A DNA stretch of 64,000 nt from a gamma proteobacterium HIMB30 (GTDB taxonomy: Bacteria > Pseudomonadota > Gammaproteobacteria > Pseudomonadales > Litorivicinaceae), in contig AGIG01000034.1 of the NCBI GenBank assembly GCA_000227525.2, positions 186,001 to 250,000 of the forward strand, in the 5' to 3' direction. The first letter of the stretch is position 1, and every line of letters starts with the position of its first letter. The position numbers and the translations under genes were made by a program. Positions 34,959-44,205 of this stretch are shown here, one piece after another. Below the pieces are notes generated by a model. It was not told the DNA's origin and searched no databases. It saw only the letters and a program-made list of their open reading frames with translations.

Positions 34959-35822
34959 CTAACTTACTTTCGCCAGCGCTTCGTTAATCGCACGCTGAAC
35001 CATTTGTCCTGCCATTGCCGTTTTGTACTCAGCGTCACCCCTGAGATCTTCCGCTGGATCACAAATTTCCATCGCTTTTGCCGCCGCTTGACGAATGAGA
35101 TCATCATTGACGCTTTGTCCCATGAGGACGGATTCCGCATCGTGAGCCCTCAGCGCTGTCGGCCCAAGGTTTGTGAGGGTTATTCTGATGTGCGACACAG
35201 AACCGCCACTCAAAGCGACCACAACTGCGCAAGCAGCGGTTGCCCAGTCACCCGTCTTTCGCTTCAGCTTTTTGTAGGCATACCCGGCACCTTGAGGAAA
35301 CGCTTTGACTGTGATTTCGGTCAAGATGTCTGTCTCCTCCAGGGCTGTCCAGTAGGTACCTAAAAAGAACTCACTCGCTGGTACTTGCCGGGTTCCGTTG
35401 GGGCCCGCGATTGTCATAATCGCATCACATGCCAATGCCAGTGCTGGATGATCATTCGCCGGATCTCCATGTGCGATATCTCCACCAATGGTTCCACGAT
35501 TTCTTACTTGTGGGTCAGCGATAAGCTTAGCCGCTTCTGGGAGGAGCGGGACTTTCTCATTCAATACTGGATCTGCAATGACAGCGTTTTCGGACGTCAT
35601 GGCGCCGATAATGATGTTATCACCAACCACTCGAACCCCCTTGAGTTCAGGGATGCGATTGATGTCAACAAGGTGCTCAGGCTCGGCGAAACGCAGTTTC
35701 ATCATTGGCAACAAACTATGGCCGCCAGCCAAAATTTTTGCTTCCGAGCCGAGGCTAGACAAAAGACCCACCGCTTCCTCAACAGAAGATGGGCGATGAT
35801 ATTCAAAGCTAGGAGGTATCAT
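34959..35822 (-). CDS. coxM: CO dehydrogenase FAD-binding medium subunit
   Basis: A 287-residue FAD-binding subunit, first gene of the operon. FAD contacts are [23 protein letters not shown] (32-54) and [21 protein letters not shown] (about 111-131), both diagnostic of the CoxM/CutM family. The N-terminal [20 protein letters not shown] is also typical. A promoter must lie between 35823 and about 36000; none was convincingly seen. All genes from here to 25212 run in the same direction with short gaps or overlaps, giving an operon of about 10.6 kb. Confidence 0.96.
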   Translation of the reverse strand: MIPPSFEYHRPSSVEEAVGLLSSLGSEAKILAGGHSLLPMMKLRFAEPEHLVDINRIPELKGVRVVGDNIIIGAMTSENAVIADPVLNEKVPLLPEAAKLIADPQVRNRGTIGGDIAHGDPANDHPALALACDAIMTIAGPNGTRQVPASEFFLGTYWTALEETDILTEITVKAFPQGAGYAYKKLKRKTGDWATAACAVVVALSGGSVSHIRITLTNLGPTALRAHDAESVLMGQSVNDDLIRQAAAKAMEICDPAEDLRGDAEYKTAMAGQMVQRAINEALAKVS

Positions 35823-36294
35823 GGGTGTCTCCGATTTTTATTTTCATTTGGAGACCATCGAGTACTGAACTTGCGCTGTTCTATTTAAAGCTTCCATGCT
35901 GAAATCTCGAAGATCTCAGACCGAGCTAGTATGCATGGCTGTATTGAAAAAACAAGATCGAAAAAATACATTACCGCTAATTGGCTAGCGGCTTGACGCT
36001 TAGGGACAAATCCAATGGATGATATTAAATTAACAAGAGTTGGTCGGTATAAAATCGCTTGGGATCGATGCGACGCCACTGCTGATCGAAATGGACCAGA
36101 ACAAGCAGATACAGAAAAACTAAGGCGCCTCGCAGAACTTGGTAAACACTTCAAAAAAGCGAAAAAGAACGGAAGTCAGTGACTGATAACTGGGAGCGAC
36201 CCTCCGGCTATTATTCCTGTCATCACAATTCACCCTCACGAAGTCGTCGTTGCTACGACTTCCGCGAGCACCAGACCTCTGCTAGCCTCAGCCG
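35823..36294. other. Spacer upstream of coxM with one weak small frame
   Basis: This 472-base stretch lies upstream of coxM. It must hold the cox promoter on the minus strand, but I see no clear -35/-10 or -24/-12 pair. On the plus strand a 55-codon frame (36015-36182) is listed separately with low confidence. Confidence 0.4.
36015..36182 (+). CDS. Doubtful 55-residue basic protein
   Basis: Frame from ATG 36015 to TGA 36182: MDDIKLTRVGRYKIAWDRCD, then a helical charged part ending LGKHFKKAKKNGSQ. The composition is protein-like and the C-terminus is strongly basic, but there is no proper ribosome site (GGGACAAATCCA upstream). A minus-strand frame covers the same bases and looks worse. Unrecognised; included because nothing else explains the stretch. 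Confidence 0.3.
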   Translation: MDDIKLTRVGRYKIAWDRCDATADRNGPEQADTEKLRRLAELGKHFKKAKKNGSQ

Positions 36295-36477
36295 ATGCGA
36301 AAATTAAAATTAGCGGCAACTTCCGTTTTTTTGATTGCGGCGCTCTACACGGAGCTCTATCTCAACGGTCTGTGTATTAGCGATACGCCTCTTTTGAAAG
36401 AAATGACCATCATGTATCTACTAATGGCTCTCTTTCATTCTCCTGTGTGGTTCGAAAAATCTGTATCTCGTGAATGA
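36295..36477 (+). CDS. Possible 60-residue membrane-associated peptide
   Basis: Starts MRKLKLAATSVFLIAALYTE, a basic start followed by a hydrophobic helix that could be a signal anchor, with a second hydrophobic stretch MTIMYLLMALFHSPVW. The shape is that of a small two-span membrane protein. No clear Shine-Dalgarno sequence and no recognised family. Confidence 0.4.
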   Translation: MRKLKLAATSVFLIAALYTELYLNGLCISDTPLLKEMTIMYLLMALFHSPVWFEKSVSRE

Positions 36478-36579
36478 TGCTGCACCGCAGCCCGCAACGT
36501 AATTTTTCATGAGAACAAGGTACGAATGCGGATGAATTAAGCAATTAAATCGAACGCCAATCACCGCATTCACCTGATG

Positions 36580-37539
36580 TCATTGCCTCAAAAATACCTG
36601 GCACCCTTCAAGTGAAAGCCCTCTCGATTCTGCATATTTCGCCCAGCTCCCAGGGGTCGATTTCCATTCGGGCATTGCCCACTGGCATACCTCTACAGTA
36701 CTTGTGTCGTAGGTCATGGGAGGAGGACTACCAAGATCTACAGTAGAGTTACTCAACATCTCAGCGATCCGAGTGCGCGACGTCTCTACGAACTCAGCGC
36801 CACTCACTCCACCGCCCTTCTGATTCGAGCTGCAATCGGTTTGTACCCGTCCGAATAATTCAGCAACAATTGGTATCAGTTCTTGCTGGTAGCATTCTTG
36901 CGATTCTAAGTAGAATGGAAATGCCAGAAGGAACTGATCTAGCGCTCTACGAGCATCTGCGCTCAACATTGACGACACACACTTCTTGCGGGCTCTCACT
37001 GCATCGATATCGCCTGAATCATCCTTCCAATGAATTTGCAGATAAATTGCATCTCCATGATCGTCGATCACGTGACGACCACACTCATCAAAATTTTTAT
37101 TCAAGACTCCTTTGATGAAATTGGTATCGATCAACAAGTGCAAACGTCGAGTCTCTCCGAGTAAGTTTCCGTCCCATTTAATTTTTAAGGATGATAAATA
37201 ACCGTCGTAGTCTCTTATCGGCTTCCATGAAGGATTGAATCGCATACGCGCCCAAATCTCACCAGGTTTTATTTGAGGCCGATAGACGGGCCACGGAATT
37301 GTCTGCGAGACATTGATCTCATTCCAAATAGAGTCATCACCCTCAAAGTCAAAAGCTCTCAGAAATAGAGGGCTCTGATCTACGCCAATATTCGCTGACG
37401 ATCCGCGCGACCCTTTTTGAACATCTGAAAATTGATAGCTTTTTAATTGACCGGTGATTTCATCAACTCCAGACGAAGAAAGTGCGTGAACGCTCGTAAT
37501 AATGCAGCAAGACAAAATGGCTGCTAAAAAACGAATCAT
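36580..37539 (-). CDS. Secreted protein in operon with DUF1501/DUF1800 genes
   Basis: A 319-residue exported protein with a signal peptide (MIRFLAAILSCCIITSVHAL). The body has several cysteines (NFDECGRH, ARKKCVSSML, SQECYQQEL, TDCSSN, VEVCQWA, LEGCQVF), probably disulphide-bonded, and many aromatic residues; a patch (DSPLFLRAFDFEGDDSIWNEINVS-type segment near 55-80) looks like a beta-rich carbohydrate-binding-like fold but I cannot assign a family. It overlaps the DUF1501 gene by four bases and is therefore co-expressed with it. Confidence 0.65.
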   Translation of the reverse strand: MIRFLAAILSCCIITSVHALSSSGVDEITGQLKSYQFSDVQKGSRGSSANIGVDQSPLFLRAFDFEGDDSIWNEINVSQTIPWPVYRPQIKPGEIWARMRFNPSWKPIRDYDGYLSSLKIKWDGNLLGETRRLHLLIDTNFIKGVLNKNFDECGRHVIDDHGDAIYLQIHWKDDSGDIDAVRARKKCVSSMLSADARRALDQFLLAFPFYLESQECYQQELIPIVAELFGRVQTDCSSNQKGGGVSGAEFVETSRTRIAEMLSNSTVDLGSPPPMTYDTSTVEVCQWAMPEWKSTPGSWAKYAESRGLSLEGCQVFLRQ

Positions 37540-38684
37540 GAGGCAAATAAATATTTTCCAATATTCGAAATCGTCGAATCCTGGAAAATTTCCTTAGATG
37601 AGTGCTCGTGGGGAATATCAAGCGTGGCTTCGATCGCTGCGCACATAATCGAACGAAGATCGACTGTGGCCATCAAGTCTCGCCGTTCAAACAGCTTATC
37701 GTTATTCAAACCAGGCCATTCTGTGAGAACCGTCCCTTCTCGGAGCAGACCACCCGCCAGCAGCGTCGCTGTCCCGTATCCATGATCAGTTCCGTGTGAA
37801 CCATTCATTTTCACAGTTCGACCAAATTCAGTAATTGTCATGATCACCGTTTGGTCCCAACGATCACCAAGTCCCTCTTTATATGCTTTAAATATGGAAT
37901 CTAACTTCCTTAGGTTTGCCTGATGCGGTCCCCCTGAACTCCCTTGCTGTGCGTGGGTATCAAAACCACGGACATAAATGACAGAAGAAATAGGTCCGTT
38001 TTTCTGAGCCATGGCTTGACCTGCCGTAAAGGCAAGTGAAATTGGGTCGCGAGGCAAATCAATCGTCCCATCAGAGATCGATTTTTCAACCTTCATCAAT
38101 GAATCTTTGAGTGATCCGGAAGATAATTTTGAGAGCACTTCGAGCGCTGATTGATTAATACTTTTGGCACCGTGAATCCTCGCGGGATAGACAGTTTCAA
38201 TTTCACTATAACCTCGAGTCACCAGCGGTTGACTCAATGACAGCGTTCTACCGGGCATACCGATTTCAGCCAGTGCTCTTCCCAGCCATCCTGTGTCCGT
38301 CGAAAACGGGGTTTCTAACCCCCCCTGAATGACATTTTGACCTTCAAAGTGCGATCTCCTGATATAGGGGAATGCCGATGCATGAACGACCGAAGCTTCG
38401 CCGGCCCCCATCAACGAATAGAAATTCTCAAAACTGCTAGATATTCCAAAATCAGAATTAATTTCGAACATCGTTTGGTCGATTAAATCTGGCCGATGAT
38501 CAAATAGCTTTTTGTCACCAATCGGCGGAACAGAGGCCAACCCATCCATTCCGCCTTCCAAAATAATGATACCGAGTCTTTTAGGGTAATTTTCAGTGCC
38601 TGCTATTGCCAATGTTGGCGCAAACCCTAGGCTGGCAGCCGACGTTGATATCCCGAGTAGTTTGAGTAATTCACGTCTCAGCAT
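37536..38684 (-). CDS. DUF1501 exported protein
   Basis: A 382-residue DUF1501 protein, a sulfatase/phosphatase-fold group often paired with DUF1800. The start MLRRELLKLLGISTSAASLGFA looks like a Tat signal (RRELLK). Motifs of the domain: IIILEGGMDGLASVPP, IYVRGFDTHAQQGSSGG, and TEFGRTVKMNGSHGTDHGYGTA. The role is unknown in general; DUF1800/DUF1501 pairs are common in secreted-polymer or surface contexts. The stop is directly next to the preceding DUF1800 stop on the coding strand, with the gene starting right after it. Confidence 0.9.
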   Translation of the reverse strand: MLRRELLKLLGISTSAASLGFAPTLAIAGTENYPKRLGIIILEGGMDGLASVPPIGDKKLFDHRPDLIDQTMFEINSDFGISSSFENFYSLMGAGEASVVHASAFPYIRRSHFEGQNVIQGGLETPFSTDTGWLGRALAEIGMPGRTLSLSQPLVTRGYSEIETVYPARIHGAKSINQSALEVLSKLSSGSLKDSLMKVEKSISDGTIDLPRDPISLAFTAGQAMAQKNGPISSVIYVRGFDTHAQQGSSGGPHQANLRKLDSIFKAYKEGLGDRWDQTVIMTITEFGRTVKMNGSHGTDHGYGTATLLAGGLLREGTVLTEWPGLNNDKLFERRDLMATVDLRSIMCAAIEATLDIPHEHSSKEIFQDSTISNIGKYLFAS

Positions 38685-40157
38685 TTAAACCTCCAACATC
38701 TCTGGACTACAGAGCAGTATCACCCAGCCCGTCTCCGGCGTGGCTGAAACTATCGCCTCCTCGACAGAGGGACTGATACCAAGCGTGCTTGCAAGCTGTA
38801 CAGGACGCATTTGAGGGTTCCCGTAATTTGCGATCATCGATGCAAGCTTTAATCGTCGCTCGATATGGGCTGGTGACATCCAGTCCTCACTCCTTTGCGA
38901 GAACCCGTTTGGCTGAAGATCGGATAACCAGAATCCTTGCCCAATCTCCCGAGTGATTTGACGGGCTTTCGCCTCATATCGTAATGATGACTCGGTGTGA
39001 ACATCATCCCAACCTTGTATAACCGATGCCCCTGTAGAACGAACAGCCTGCAAGAACCATGTTAACGGCCATTGAAACTTCACAGTTTCATCAATGCGTT
39101 GCCACGTCCTAGTTAGTACCGCTTTATGGATCGCAATTAAGTCCCCGTCACTATCGACCCACGCTTTCTGAACCACTTCGATATCAGAGTTTGCCGGCGT
39201 GTCAGATATAAAATGCTGGCAAAGCTTCGTGGAAAGGTGTCTTATGGTGAGCGGATGGTTTGCTAGGAAATCAATTAATCGGGGTAGCGCTTTTTCATTG
39301 GTTCCGAACTGGCTACCCAGAGCCATTTCAAAAACTTTGATTTTTCCTTTTTCTGCCATGTGTTTCAGATGTGGGTGCGCGAAATCAGGTCGAGTCATAC
39401 GTTTCACATCGTCACCTTCATTGGAAACATCCATGCCCCAACCAGCCAAGATTTTTGCAACTAATCGAATCTCGTCTTCTGTATATCCAAACTCAGGAGT
39501 TACCGTATGAAGTTCAAGCAATTCTCGCGCGAGATTATCGTTTAGGCCCGCTTGCCTTTTGTTCTGACGAGCCCACTTCACGTTGTCTGATTTTTCTCCA
39601 GAGCTCCTAATGTTATCGAGATAATTAGTCATCGCAGGAGATGTCGTAACATTCCACAACAAATCCCTAAAGGAGCCATCCAATTGAGTTTCGAGAGCCC
39701 TTTCCAGGTAATCCGCAATCAGCATACCGCGGTCTGTAATTCCCAATGACACGAAGAAATGGTTTGCCCAAAAATACAAAAGACGCTGCCTTATTTGGTC
39801 ACTCGCATAAATAGCACGGTGAAAGAAGCGTGTTTCGTCATGGCGAGTTGGCAGATTTTCTTGAGCCCATAGTCTCAATCGCTGTCTAATTTCTGCCGCG
39901 TTGAGACTCGCGTTATTTTCGTGTTTGTTGATTTGTTTACGGTAGGCGAAACCCATTTCATACCGTTGACGAATATCAAAGGAATATTTCGCAGGCCACT
40001 CCTGAATGGAGCTAGGATCGGATAATGACGCAATCCCCAAAAATTCACGCGGTTGGTTTAACTGAGACTCAATCCACTGCACTGGGTTACTAGGCAGCTT
40101 TTCGTCAGGCCTGAATCCCAGACCCACCCGACGAGCGAATCGATGCAATTTGTCCAT
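38685..40157 (-). CDS. DUF1800 protein
   Basis: A 490-residue DUF1800 protein from ATG 40157 (MDKLHRFARRVGLGFRPDEK), which has GAGGGTGG directly upstream; a longer frame to 40217 is possible. Domain hallmarks: RFARRVGLG at the start, WANHFFVS, RDLLWNVTTSPAM, LARELLELHTV(T) with FGYTEDEI, and HPLTIRHLSTKLCQHF. Unusually no signal peptide is visible on the chosen start. First gene of the three-gene operon DUF1800-DUF1501-secreted protein. Function unknown. Confidence 0.9.
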   Translation of the reverse strand: MDKLHRFARRVGLGFRPDEKLPSNPVQWIESQLNQPREFLGIASLSDPSSIQEWPAKYSFDIRQRYEMGFAYRKQINKHENNASLNAAEIRQRLRLWAQENLPTRHDETRFFHRAIYASDQIRQRLLYFWANHFFVSLGITDRGMLIADYLERALETQLDGSFRDLLWNVTTSPAMTNYLDNIRSSGEKSDNVKWARQNKRQAGLNDNLARELLELHTVTPEFGYTEDEIRLVAKILAGWGMDVSNEGDDVKRMTRPDFAHPHLKHMAEKGKIKVFEMALGSQFGTNEKALPRLIDFLANHPLTIRHLSTKLCQHFISDTPANSDIEVVQKAWVDSDGDLIAIHKAVLTRTWQRIDETVKFQWPLTWFLQAVRSTGASVIQGWDDVHTESSLRYEAKARQITREIGQGFWLSDLQPNGFSQRSEDWMSPAHIERRLKLASMIANYGNPQMRPVQLASTLGISPSVEEAIVSATPETGWVILLCSPEMLEV

Positions 40158-40292
40158 CACCACCCTCAAAGTTAATCGACAAAAACTTAAAGTTACAAAA
40201 TCCAAGTCGTATTTCAAGATTTACAAACAGTTGTTTTGCTTTCGCTCTCAATAACGGCCAGGTACAGTCAACAAAAAAATGGGAAGATCAAT

Positions 40293-41504
40293 TTGTTACC
40301 ACTTGACGGCATCAAGGTATTGGACGCGACCCACGTGATTGCGGGCCCATTTGCCTCTTATCAACTCTGCTTAATGGGCGCTGAAACCATTCGAGTCGAA
40401 CGGCTTGGCGGAAATGACTTTATCCGCAAACATGGCGGCTCAGACAATCTGACCAGCCGGGGATTGGGTGCATCGTTTTCTGCGCAGAATGCATTAAAAA
40501 AATGTCTACTGATTGATCTTAAAGACCCTCTAGGCCGCGATATATTTTTAAAATTGGCAGCCGAAAGCGATGTTGTCATCGAAAATTTCCGACCTGGAGT
40601 CATGAATCGCCTCGGTGTCGGTTATCACGATGTCAAAGCCATCAACCCAACCGTTATTTACTGCTCACTGACAGGATTTGGTCCTGAAGGTCCCCTGAAG
40701 GATTCGCCAGCTTACGATCACATTGTGCAGGGTATGTCGGGACTGATGGGGATGACCGGTACACCAGAATCAGGACCACAGCGTGTTGGCTTACCCATCA
40801 CCGACTACATTTCGGGCTTAACCGCTTCAATGGCCATTACTGCAGCACTGCATCAACGATCGACCACTGGTGAAGGGCAACATTTGCAGGTGTCCATGCT
40901 GGCCTCCGTGATGGCGCTAATGGGGGTCTTCGCAATTGATCAGCAGACCACCGGTCAAGAGCGCGGTCTGCAAGGGAATCTTCCTTTCAGCGGAAGCCCA
41001 TTCGCTGGACGATTTGAAACTGCGGACGGTTATTTGGTGATCACAGCCAACACCGTTGATCAGTCTCTCCGAATGCTTAAAGCCCTGCAGCTGAATCAAT
41101 TCAAGTCACTGGCAGAGCGTGGTGCCCCCTATTCGGATAAGGAACGCGACTCGGTTTCGCAAGCGCTCAGCGATGTGTTTCAGACGAAACAGACTGAAGA
41201 GTGGGAACGATTATTGAAGGAAGCCTCAGTTCCGGCTGGATCTGTGATGGATCTTGGTACCCTGCTCCGCCATGAGCAAATCGCCGCACTGGGATGCATG
41301 GATGATCTGCCAATCCCTGGAGCCGAGAGCGATCTTAAAATTCCGGGTCTCGGATTTACATCGAATCAATGGAGTCGAGGGAAGTTAACTGAGCCGGAGC
41401 AAGCTGGACAGAGTACTCGTGCGGTGATGAAGGACTTGGGGTATGACGACATGCAAATTGCACAACTGATCGAACAGGGTGTCATTGCTGCAAATACCGA
41501 TTAA
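40293..41504 (+). CDS. Class III (CaiB/BaiF) CoA-transferase, second copy
   Basis: A family III CoA-transferase of 403 aa if started at TTG 40293, which has GGGAAG upstream and places the conserved LPLDGIKVLDATHVIAGPFAS at the N-terminus; the frame extends to TTG 40236. Nucleophile D142 in DSPAYDHIVQGMSG; VIENFRPGVMNRLGVG precedes it. It is clearly related to the copy at 15984 (same motifs) but has no transporter beside it. A minus-strand gene separates it from the DHDPS-like and SDR genes downstream. Acid substrate unknown. Confidence 0.88.
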   Translation: MLPLDGIKVLDATHVIAGPFASYQLCLMGAETIRVERLGGNDFIRKHGGSDNLTSRGLGASFSAQNALKKCLLIDLKDPLGRDIFLKLAAESDVVIENFRPGVMNRLGVGYHDVKAINPTVIYCSLTGFGPEGPLKDSPAYDHIVQGMSGLMGMTGTPESGPQRVGLPITDYISGLTASMAITAALHQRSTTGEGQHLQVSMLASVMALMGVFAIDQQTTGQERGLQGNLPFSGSPFAGRFETADGYLVITANTVDQSLRMLKALQLNQFKSLAERGAPYSDKERDSVSQALSDVFQTKQTEEWERLLKEASVPAGSVMDLGTLLRHEQIAALGCMDDLPIPGAESDLKIPGLGFTSNQWSRGKLTEPEQAGQSTRAVMKDLGYDDMQIAQLIEQGVIAANTD

Positions 41505-41509
41505 TTGAA

Positions 41510-42103
41510 TCAATTCCCGGGTCGAGTCGATTCATTGGCTCCTGACTGATTCAGCACACCCTCAATAAATTCAGCCGACGATCCATAGTTGTCATAGCAG
41601 TTGGTGATGTTGCTAAGTCGACTATCCGTACTTATTTTCGGAAATCCAACCCGCGTCATCGCGGTCTTCAAACCATCGATCACTGCAGCGTAGGTTTCTT
41701 TGGCCTCTTCACGCACCCGGAGTATGGCAACACAATCTGCGATGCTTTCGTTCATCAGGTGCTCAAAGCTATTGCGCGGCGGATGTGGTTGATCGATATG
41801 ACCGACTTGGTGGTGTGCGCATTCATGAAAATCCACAAATCTCTGAAAAGCGGGCGTCGCTTTGTCGTAGTTCATTCGGTAAATCACAGGGTTTCCATCG
41901 GAATCTCGATTTGCCATGCCAGCAGCAACTTGACCCTGTAGCCCTGACCGCGAAATGAAAGATACAAGCTCACCTTGGTTATTCGAGCAACTGGGCGGTG
42001 CTATTACCGAATGCGTGGCCTCAGCCATAGTTAATGAGCTTGACGTCATGATCACGAGAGCTAGACACATGACTTGGTAAGTTGGTTGTAACCGTCGCAT
42101 CAA
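41510..42103 (-). CDS. Secreted HExxH zinc-protease-like protein
   Basis: A 197-residue exported protein with a signal peptide (MRRLQPTYQVMCLALVIMT, cleaved near AEA). It contains HECAH at 93-97 followed by HQVGH and, 22 residues later, NESIAD (118-123). An HExxH plus a downstream E-x-x-x-D element is the zinc site of gluzincin-type metallopeptidases. Four cysteines suggest disulphides. No named family recognised. Protease activity is inferred from the motif only. Confidence 0.65.
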   Translation of the reverse strand: MMRRLQPTYQVMCLALVIMTSSSLTMAEATHSVIAPPSCSNNQGELVSFISRSGLQGQVAAGMANRDSDGNPVIYRMNYDKATPAFQRFVDFHECAHHQVGHIDQPHPPRNSFEHLMNESIADCVAILRVREEAKETYAAVIDGLKTAMTRVGFPKISTDSRLSNITNCYDNYGSSAEFIEGVLNQSGANESTRPGN

Positions 42104-42228
42104 ATCTTAAATCCACCTATCTCTTTCATGAGTTATCGGGTCTCACCCGAGGGAAATCCAGAGTTCGCACCGATACGGCCTTTACTTTTGTCTCTGAGTT
42201 GCCATTACTTATTTAAGTATTCCAAACA

Positions 42229-43143
42229 ATGATACGGATAACTATTCCAATGATTCGTGGACTCATCGCCCCGGTGCTCTCGCCATTCAAAGACGACTTA
42301 TCGTTTGATCAATCGAGATTCAATGATCTTGCCAAGGAATTATTAAGCTCAGGATGCTCAGGACTCGCCCCATTCGGAACCACAGGAGAAGCTCTTTCCA
42401 TCAGTGCGGAAGAGCGGAGATTCGGTCTCGACCGCTTGATTGCCTCAGGCATTGATCCATCAGTTGTGATTCCAGGTACTGGTCTATGTAACCTGCCTGA
42501 ATCCGTCGCACTATCACAACATGCGGTGGACTTAGGATGCGAAGGTGTCATGGTCTTACCGCCGTTCTATATCAAGGGTGTTTCTGACGACGGCTTACTC
42601 CGCTTCTACGATGAGTTCATCGATCGCGTTAATCGGCCGAACCTGAGAATTTATCTCTACCATATCCCTCAGGTTTCTGGTGTGGCCCTCACAATCAACT
42701 TGGTCAACACGTTGCGTCAACGCTATCCATCGGTGGTTGTTGGAATCAAAGACAGCTCTGGGGACTGGGACAACACCAACTCGCTGTTAGCGATGGATGA
42801 CTTCATTGTCTATCCAGGATCTGAGCTTCCTCTAGTCGATGCAATGAAGCTCGGTGCACCGGGTTGCATCTCCGCGACAGCCAACCTGAACTCAACACCG
42901 ATTGCAGAGGTCATTCGTGCTTGCGAGGACCGTAATTGGGACGACGCGACTCGATTACATCAGTCGGTCGTCCAAACGCGGAAGGTGTTTCAAGATTACG
43001 CACCGATTCCTGCACAGAAAGCATTGCTGTCTGAGATCACGAACATCGAATCCTGGCGAAATGTCAGACCACCACTTACTGCGTTGACCAAAGATAAAAC
43101 GCAGCAGTTACGAGATGCTTTGAATCGCGTCGACTCAGATTAA
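42229..43143 (+). CDS. Dihydrodipicolinate-synthase-family aldolase
   Basis: A 304-residue (beta/alpha)8 class I aldolase of the DapA/N-acetylneuraminate lyase family. Signature residues: GTTGEA (50-55), Y144 in LYHIPQ and Schiff-base K174 in VVGIKDSSGDW. The overall sequence differs from true DapA, and it is followed 75 bases later by an SDR gene, so a catabolic 2-keto-acid lyase is more likely than lysine biosynthesis. Start at ATG 42229; ATG 42250 (MIRGLIAPVLSP) would begin exactly at the conserved domain and may be the real start. Substrate unknown. Confidence 0.88.
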   Translation: MIRITIPMIRGLIAPVLSPFKDDLSFDQSRFNDLAKELLSSGCSGLAPFGTTGEALSISAEERRFGLDRLIASGIDPSVVIPGTGLCNLPESVALSQHAVDLGCEGVMVLPPFYIKGVSDDGLLRFYDEFIDRVNRPNLRIYLYHIPQVSGVALTINLVNTLRQRYPSVVVGIKDSSGDWDNTNSLLAMDDFIVYPGSELPLVDAMKLGAPGCISATANLNSTPIAEVIRACEDRNWDDATRLHQSVVQTRKVFQDYAPIPAQKALLSEITNIESWRNVRPPLTALTKDKTQQLRDALNRVDSD

Positions 43144-43218
43144 GAGTGGATCTTGGTATGAATGAGAGCAGTATGATTGAAGCAAGCTCGACAACAAGGT
43201 CTCAGAGAGGGACACCCA

Positions 43219-44016
43219 ATGCTTTCGCTTGAAAAAAAGATCATCGCTATTACTGGAATCGGATCACCTGATCACCCCAAAGGTAATGGACGCGCGATCG
43301 CTGAATTGTTCGCTGCGCAAGGTGGCGTCATCGAGGGCTTGGACATCCAAGAGAAAGAGGGCCAGAGGACGACCAGAGCCATCTCAAGTGCGGGCGGGCA
43401 GTGCAATCTGACCGTCGGCGATGTGACCGATGAGGCCACTGTCAACGCATGGATTGAAGCCATTATTGCAGAACATGGACGGCTCGATATCTTGGTCAAT
43501 AATGTTGGCCAGTCCGAACGCCTGTCTCCAGAAAGCGTCGATAGTGCTATTTGGAAAGCTCAGATCGATCTGAATTTGAATAGCGCAATGATGACCTGTC
43601 GGGCCGCGATCCCGCACATGATCGAACAAGGTGGTGGAGTGATTTTAAATGTATCTTCCATTGCAGCCTCGCGATACCTCGGAAAACCACAGATCGCGTA
43701 CAGTGCAGCCAAAGCCGCATTACAGCAATACACCAAAACGTCAGCCATCATCCTCGCCCAGCAGCATATCCGTATGAATTGTATCCAAGCTGGCTTAATG
43801 CACACCGCGATGGTGCAGCGAATGGCTAATAAGTATGCAGATGGCGATTACGAGGGCTTTGTTCAGAAAAGGCACGAGCAAGTACCAATGGGCCGAATGG
43901 GAACAGCGCAAGATGTCGCCCATGCTGCGTTATTTCTCGTCTCAGATGAGGCGAGCTACATCACAGGCACAGAGCTTGTGGTCGATGGTGGCGTGACCGC
44001 GAGTATTCCATCGTAG
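43219..44016 (+). CDS. Short-chain dehydrogenase/reductase
   Basis: A 265-residue classical SDR from ATG 43219 (MLSLEKKIIAITGIG), which follows a GAGAGG purine run; an extended frame begins at 43177. Catalytic residues S146/S147, Y161 and K165 (YSAAK) and LVNNVG are normal. The nucleotide loop is unusual: TGIGSPDHPKGNGRAIA has an insertion of about four residues within the TGxxxGxG motif. Such loops occur in SDRs related to 2-keto-acid or sugar-acid metabolism. Probably in operon with the DHDPS-like gene. Confidence 0.88.
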   Translation: MLSLEKKIIAITGIGSPDHPKGNGRAIAELFAAQGGVIEGLDIQEKEGQRTTRAISSAGGQCNLTVGDVTDEATVNAWIEAIIAEHGRLDILVNNVGQSERLSPESVDSAIWKAQIDLNLNSAMMTCRAAIPHMIEQGGGVILNVSSIAASRYLGKPQIAYSAAKAALQQYTKTSAIILAQQHIRMNCIQAGLMHTAMVQRMANKYADGDYEGFVQKRHEQVPMGRMGTAQDVAHAALFLVSDEASYITGTELVVDGGVTASIPS

Positions 44017-44205
44017 ACAAGCCTCCAATTATCGCAGCTCCAATAGAGACGGTCCCAAAACATGATAATCGCGACCACCAGATTCTATCTGCACAAAAAC
44101 CTTTTAAAAAATGTAACTCATGATTATATTTTTAACATCATCAGAACAATATTTAGGCAATATGCGCAGGTCTATTACATCAATCAGAACATAGGGTGAT
44201 CTAAC

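Noticed and set aside
32029-35822. Molybdenum hydroxylase genes read as xanthine dehydrogenase, which would fit the ureide theme
   Set aside because: CoxL has the form I CO dehydrogenase loop AYRCSFR and is followed by coxG, coxD and coxE, which xanthine dehydrogenase operons lack.
35885-36154. 89-aa minus-strand frame upstream of coxM
   Set aside because: No ribosome site, no recognisable pattern, and it would sit in the expected cox promoter region.
42136-42150. TCGGGT-CTC-ACCCGA hairpin ahead of the DHDPS-type gene as a riboswitch
   Set aside because: A single short stem with a three-base loop; none of the riboswitch consensus patterns I know was found around it.
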